Below, piece after piece: positions 63,696-64,000 of a DNA stretch of 64,000 bases (positions within the stretch are counted from its first letter, which is position 1; each line of letters opens with the position of its first letter). The translations under genes were made by a program, and so were the position numbers. Below the pieces are notes generated by a model. It did no database searches and was not told the DNA's origin. It saw only the letters and a list, made by a program, of their open reading frames with translations. Source of the DNA: an uncultured Alphaproteobacteria bacterium (GTDB taxonomy: Bacteria; Pseudomonadota; Alphaproteobacteria; Caulobacterales; Caulobacteraceae); the NCBI GenBank assembly GCA_903822175.1, contig CAIJOB010000011.1, positions 224,815-288,814 of the forward strand, given 5' to 3'.

Positions 63696-64000
63696 GTGGC
63701 GATATCCAGGCTCTTCAGGCCAAATCTATCTCGGCACGGCGCCGCGCGAGCGCTGGGGCTGGGGCTGGCGTTCGTCCTTGGGGCCGTCGCCGGCGCGGCG
63801 CAGGCGACGCCCAGCTACACCGTCCAGGTCACGGCCAATGCCGACCTGGGCAAGGTGACCTCGGCGGCCAGCGGTGACACCAACTTCCGCATCGACCCGA
63901 CCACCGGCAATGTCACCATCACCAACGCCGGCGGCGCTGTCCGCTCCACCAACAGCGCGACCCGCGCGATGGTGACGATCAGTTGCACCGGCGCGACGGG
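63696..64000 (+). CDS. DUF4402 pilus-subunit-like exported protein, partial at window end
   Basis: Runs off the window after 101 codons. GTG start at 63696; signal peptide with basic n-region (RLFRPNLSRHGAARALG) ending near GAAQA, then a beta-rich start of mature protein (TPSYTVQVTANADLG) with GDTNFRIDPTTGNVTI, like the DUF4402 subunit at 58730. Likely a second subunit or tip adhesin of the same chaperone-usher cluster. No close ribosome site, so the start is uncertain. Confidence 0.65.
   Translation, partial: MAISRLFRPNLSRHGAARALGLGLAFVLGAVAGAAQATPSYTVQVTANADLGKVTSAASGDTNFRIDPTTGNVTITNAGGAVRSTNSATRAMVTISCTGAT

Overview
The window is about 64 kb of very GC-rich chromosomal DNA from an alphaproteobacterium. 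Gene content (lptF-lptG-lptD-surA-pdxA-rsmA, a glnB-glnA pair with Tyr51/Tyr399 modification sites, TonB receptors, a 1-kb-scale fab/mltG/yicC/gmk block, a two-receiver style signalling repertoire) points to Caulobacterales, probably a Phenylobacterium/Caulobacter-like organism. This is inference from gene families and codon bias, not a database match. No rRNA, tRNA, CRISPR array, insertion sequence or phage was seen.

Layout. 1-8.1 kb: LPS export and outer-membrane biogenesis operon running into pdxA and rsmA. 8.2-11.7 kb: uppP, then a DUF969-DUF979-DUF2891 module. 11.9-16.4 kb: two small regulators, an Lrp-type regulator and a large TonB receptor. 16.5-20 kb (minus strand): Nnr metabolite repair protein, histidine phosphatase and a thiolase-like protein. 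20.3-22.2 kb: glnB-glnA, followed by three tandem terminators. 22.2-29.9 kb: M61 peptidase, a TonB-domain-like protein, two paralogous aspartyl-protease/TPR proteins (one degenerate) and an esterase. 30-35.7 kb: parE, a MASE1 hybrid histidine kinase and a metallo-beta-lactamase-fold protein. 35.9-45.4 kb: tricorn-like S41 peptidase, a PQQ/cytochrome c dehydrogenase resembling polyvinyl-alcohol dehydrogenase, a TonB receptor, and a BlaI/M56 pair that shares a near-perfect operator with that receptor. 45.6-51.1 kb: DEAD-box helicase, diguanylate cyclase, crotonase, HAD phosphatase, a 58-residue membrane protein and a response regulator. 51-57.1 kb (minus strand): fabD, fabG, acpP, fabF, mltG, yicC, gmk. 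57.2-64 kb: a zinc-type alcohol dehydrogenase and a chaperone-usher-like cluster with DUF4402 subunit genes at both ends; the last gene runs off the window.

The most striking feature is a set of single-base lesions in otherwise well conserved genes. They include an in-frame TAG replacing a probable Lys codon in fabF, a TAA at codon 3 of a DUF4402 subunit, and one-base indels in the hybrid kinase, the usher, one aspartyl protease and possibly the MarR-like gene. Because fabF is normally needed, sequence or assembly error is the simplest explanation, but real decay is likely for the aspartyl-protease copy, which has also lost both catalytic aspartates. The best candidates for new biology are the BlaI/M56-TonB receptor switch with its 33-bp operator, the DUF4402 chaperone-usher cluster with a CtrA-like box, and the inactive/active aspartyl-protease-TPR pair.
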